Source of the DNA: Brucella pituitosa
Lineage (GTDB): Bacteria > Pseudomonadota > Alphaproteobacteria > Rhizobiales > Rhizobiaceae
DNA: 64,000 nt
Assembly: GCF_003049685.1 (NCBI RefSeq)
Contig: NZ_PYSY02000003.1
Span: 496,001-560,000 of the forward strand
Direction of reading: 5' to 3'
The notes beneath the pieces were generated by a model. That model made no database searches, was not told where the DNA came from, and saw nothing but the letters and a program-made list of their open reading frames with translations. This document shows, in pieces, positions 63,101-64,000 of this stretch; position 1 is the first letter of the stretch; every line of letters starts with the position of its first letter. A program made the position numbers and the translations under genes.

Positions 63101-63220
63101 GGTACAGAAGGGCCACATGATAATGTACTGAAGATGCGTCCATCGATGGTTTTCAGTCGCGAGAATGCCGATCATCTGCTCAGCGTCCTGAACGATAGCT
63201 TTGTGGCTGCTTTGCGGTAA
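60173..63220 (+). CDS. Three-domain protein: APH-type kinase, M23 peptidase fold, class-III PLP phospholyase
   Basis: 1015 residues. Kinase domain about 15-340 with VIHNDANDWNVLVDN (about 203-217, intact Brenner motif) and IAGLIDFGD. M23 domain about 400-565 with HHLGVDLF (H-x3-D, about 442-446) and PHLHFE (about 532-537), so the zinc ligands look complete. PLP domain about 580-1015 with SGSEAN, ADEVQVGFGRVG and Lys in VTMGKPIGNGHP (about 855). The last domain closely resembles human ETNPPL/PHYKPL phospholyases (LLNTNTRYLHDN, MEYFNTFGGNPVSC), and the kinase matches hydroxylysine kinase HYKK/AGPHD1. The likely reaction is phosphorylation of a hydroxylated amine such as 5-hydroxylysine or ethanolamine, then elimination of phosphate and ammonia to an aldehyde. 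The role of the M23 part is unknown. Confidence 0.88.
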   Translation: MTDLSHPAPQFSAIDAERLAKEVFGVSASASELDSERDCNFRLKTGTESDWILKIVNASEPKVESEFQTALLHHLSNAKSELAVPHLKPSLAGDVLASTVAGGGEKHALRLVGWLPGTPLAQVTRTFDLMRNLGRSLGELDHALQGFIHPGALRDLDWDLRYAGRARTRLHFIGDAGKRALLDRFITRFETLVEPKLAGLRAQVIHNDANDWNVLVDNTDHEKIAGLIDFGDAVHTVLIAEVAIACAYSALDTDDPIGAAAALASGFHEKYPLKAEEIDLLFDLVAMRLVTSVTISASRREKTDDNPYLAISEAPAWRLLEKMDAMNPRFATAILRKACGFDAIDGAGAIRKWISDNARTFAPIVRPAPATMTKAIVPYGDASHFMTVASAEQRATDATQWWDDFCARNNVDLGIGSWGEKRTVYTDKAFESRFIDGQRRIHHLGVDLFMPAGTPLYTPLAATVISVEIEHEPLGYGGLVKLEHRPEGCPPFVTLWGHMAHEALERLKPGQELQAGDLVGHMGGIHENGGWTPHLHFEMTADVNLTATEILGVGEAAYLDVWADLFPDVAELAGIPPETFHQDGRTRAEIIEKRKEILLPNLSISYSEPIKFVRGEGTWLIDNYGRAYLDCFNNVCHIGHAHPEVVEAIARQAALLNTNTRYLHDNIVEYADRLTATLPEGLTVASFACSGSEANSLALRMARNHTGRDEAIVLDWAYHGTTQELIDLSPYKYKRKGGKGRPAHVFEGIIPDSYHAPEDWPVEEHAKRFASNIAEHIDTMRSQGRAPAYFLAESIPSVAGQVFLPEGYLKEVYAMVRAAGGICIADEVQVGFGRVGSHWWAFELQDVVPDIVTMGKPIGNGHPMSAVVTTREVADSFNNGMEYFNTFGGNPVSCAAGLAVLNVIERDGLRKNALDVGNYLIAGFREMQTRFDIIGDVRGEGLFLGIELVTDRKTKAPATALAKRINDGARQRGILMGTEGPHDNVLKMRPSMVFSRENADHLLSVLNDSFVAALR

Positions 63221-63243
63221 GAACAACCGAAAGGCTTGATCTA

Positions 63244-63294
63244 AAGGCCGTATTCTCGCTGGGCAATCCGGACGAGGATACGGCCTTTTTTTTT
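63244..63294 (+). terminator. Intrinsic terminator after the three-domain gene
   Basis: AAGGCCGTAT...ATACGGCCTT, perfect 10-bp arms, followed by a run of T (to 63294). Confidence 0.9.
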
Positions 63295-63371
63295 CGCTTA
63301 CTCACTTTCATCGTTCACTCAGGAAGTGACTTGAGCTCCGATAATCGTCGTCAAAGCGTTCATACGAGACG

Positions 63372-63407
63372 CCGACAATATGCCGGTAGATTCCGGCAAT
63401 GTGTCGG
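63372..63407. promoter_or_regulatory. Multi-half-site operator 2 (TGYCGG / CCGRCA)
   Basis: A nested perfect palindrome: CCGACA-N3-TGCCGG-N6-CCGGCA-N3-TGTCGG. Inner and outer arms pair exactly. It lies 119 bases before the binding-protein ATG and repeats the pattern of 60053-60099. Confidence 0.7.
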
Positions 63408-63525
63408 GCGCGCAGACATATTGCAGGATGCTTGCGAACTGAGCCTGTGCCAAGCTTCTAAATGAAGGTTAGTGGCAAACCATAACCCTAAAACAAAAAG
63501 ACAAATCCAGAGGAAACGGAAAGTC

Positions 63526-64000
63526 ATGAGTTCCAAATTGAAGAGCCTCATTGCAATCGCAGCTGTTGCGATTGCTGCAAGTTTTTCGAACGTGCCAGCG
63601 CAAGCTGACGAGCTGGAAAAGCTCAAAGAAACGGGTGAGATGCGCATTGCGATGAGCGGTCAGTATCCACCGTTCAGCTTCACAAACGAGAAAAACGAAG
63701 TGGTTGGTTTTGACGCATCGATTGGCGCCGAAATTGCGGACCGCATGGGCATGAAGCCAAAGATCGTTACCACGCCGTTCGATGGTATTATTGCGGGTCT
63801 TCTCGCAAAGAAATATGATGCAGTTGTTGCATCCATGACGATCACACCAGAGCGTGAAAAGGCCGTAGACTTTGTCGGCCCTTACTACCACGCAGGCCGT
63901 ACAATCGTTGTAAAAGACAGCTCATCCATTCAGAAACTAGAAGAACTGAACGGCAAGACCGTTGGTGTCACGATGGGTGACGCGCATGAAAAATGGGCAA
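63526..64000 (+). CDS. Family-3 amino-acid-type periplasmic binding protein, 5' part
   Basis: 158 codons visible; the gene continues past the window. The signal peptide MSSKLKSLIAIAAVAIAASFSNVPAQA-DE is followed by a PBPb fold with MRIAMSGQYPPFSFTNEKNEVVGFDASIGAEIADRMG, DGIIAGLLAKKYDAVVASMTITPEREKAVDF. It is the type that binds basic or polar amino acids. AGAGGA precedes the ATG. Sharing of the upstream operator with the three-domain gene suggests that it imports that enzyme's substrate. Confidence 0.9.
   Translation, partial: MSSKLKSLIAIAAVAIAASFSNVPAQADELEKLKETGEMRIAMSGQYPPFSFTNEKNEVVGFDASIGAEIADRMGMKPKIVTTPFDGIIAGLLAKKYDAVVASMTITPEREKAVDFVGPYYHAGRTIVVKDSSSIQKLEELNGKTVGVTMGDAHEKWA

Noticed and set aside
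1..64000. tRNA/rRNA genes, CRISPR arrays, insertion sequences, prophage genes
   Set aside because: None was recognised on either strand; the only repeats are short dispersed palindromes and a duplication inside one gene.

Overview
The window looks like part of a secondary replicon of a Brucella/Ochrobactrum-type alphaproteobacterium (Rhizobiales). This rests on the gene families (SmoEFGK/SmoS polyol system, GatZ/TagK tagatose enzymes, RhtX-type siderophore permease, a kinase-M23-phospholyase fusion) and on dispersed palindromic repeats of the kind described as Bru-RS or rhizobial RIME elements. There are no rRNA, tRNA, phage, IS or CRISPR features; almost everything is uptake and catabolism with local regulators.

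Layout. 1-422: end of a YtcA/HlyD export operon running off the left edge. 732-5256 (minus): a HasR-like TonB receptor with its own anti-sigma and ECF sigma factor. 5257-6230: about 1 kb without a convincing gene. 6231-10122: secreted alpha/beta hydrolase, LysR regulator, Tat-type flavodoxin, aldo/keto reductase. 11114-23279: an aerobactin-type siderophore locus, iucABCD on minus, a divergent MFS exporter, a RhtX-like permease, a TonB receptor and an AraC activator, with an iron-box-like palindrome in the receptor/activator gap. 23697-31191: a two-component system with a third, binding-protein-like component, divergent from an ABC importer whose binding protein is visibly related to it.

31406-33531: AraC regulator and divergent alcohol dehydrogenase. 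33582-47709: a polyol/tagatose regulon. On minus are an Rbs-type ABC importer, a PfkB kinase and a GatZ-family enzyme; on plus are a LacI regulator, an Smo-type polyol importer, SDR and MDR polyol dehydrogenases. The parts fit galactitol or D-altritol -> D-tagatose -> D-tagatose 6-phosphate -> D-fructose 6-phosphate, and similar operator-like palindromes lie in front of both arms. 47772-51419: an OmpA-type envelope protein with a duplicated coiled coil, and a membrane diguanylate cyclase. 51435-58611: IclR regulator, family-3 ABC importer, DapA-type aldolase and two 2-hydroxyacid oxidases. 58655-59511: RES-Xre toxin-antitoxin pair. 59593-64000: Lrp regulator, a three-domain kinase/M23/phospholyase protein and a family-3 binding protein cut by the window end. 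The last two share an elaborate four-half-site operator.

The best candidates for new biology are the kinase-M23-phospholyase unit with its matched operators, the binding-protein-assisted two-component system, and the divergent tagatose regulon. All functions are read from sequence by eye; no database search was run.
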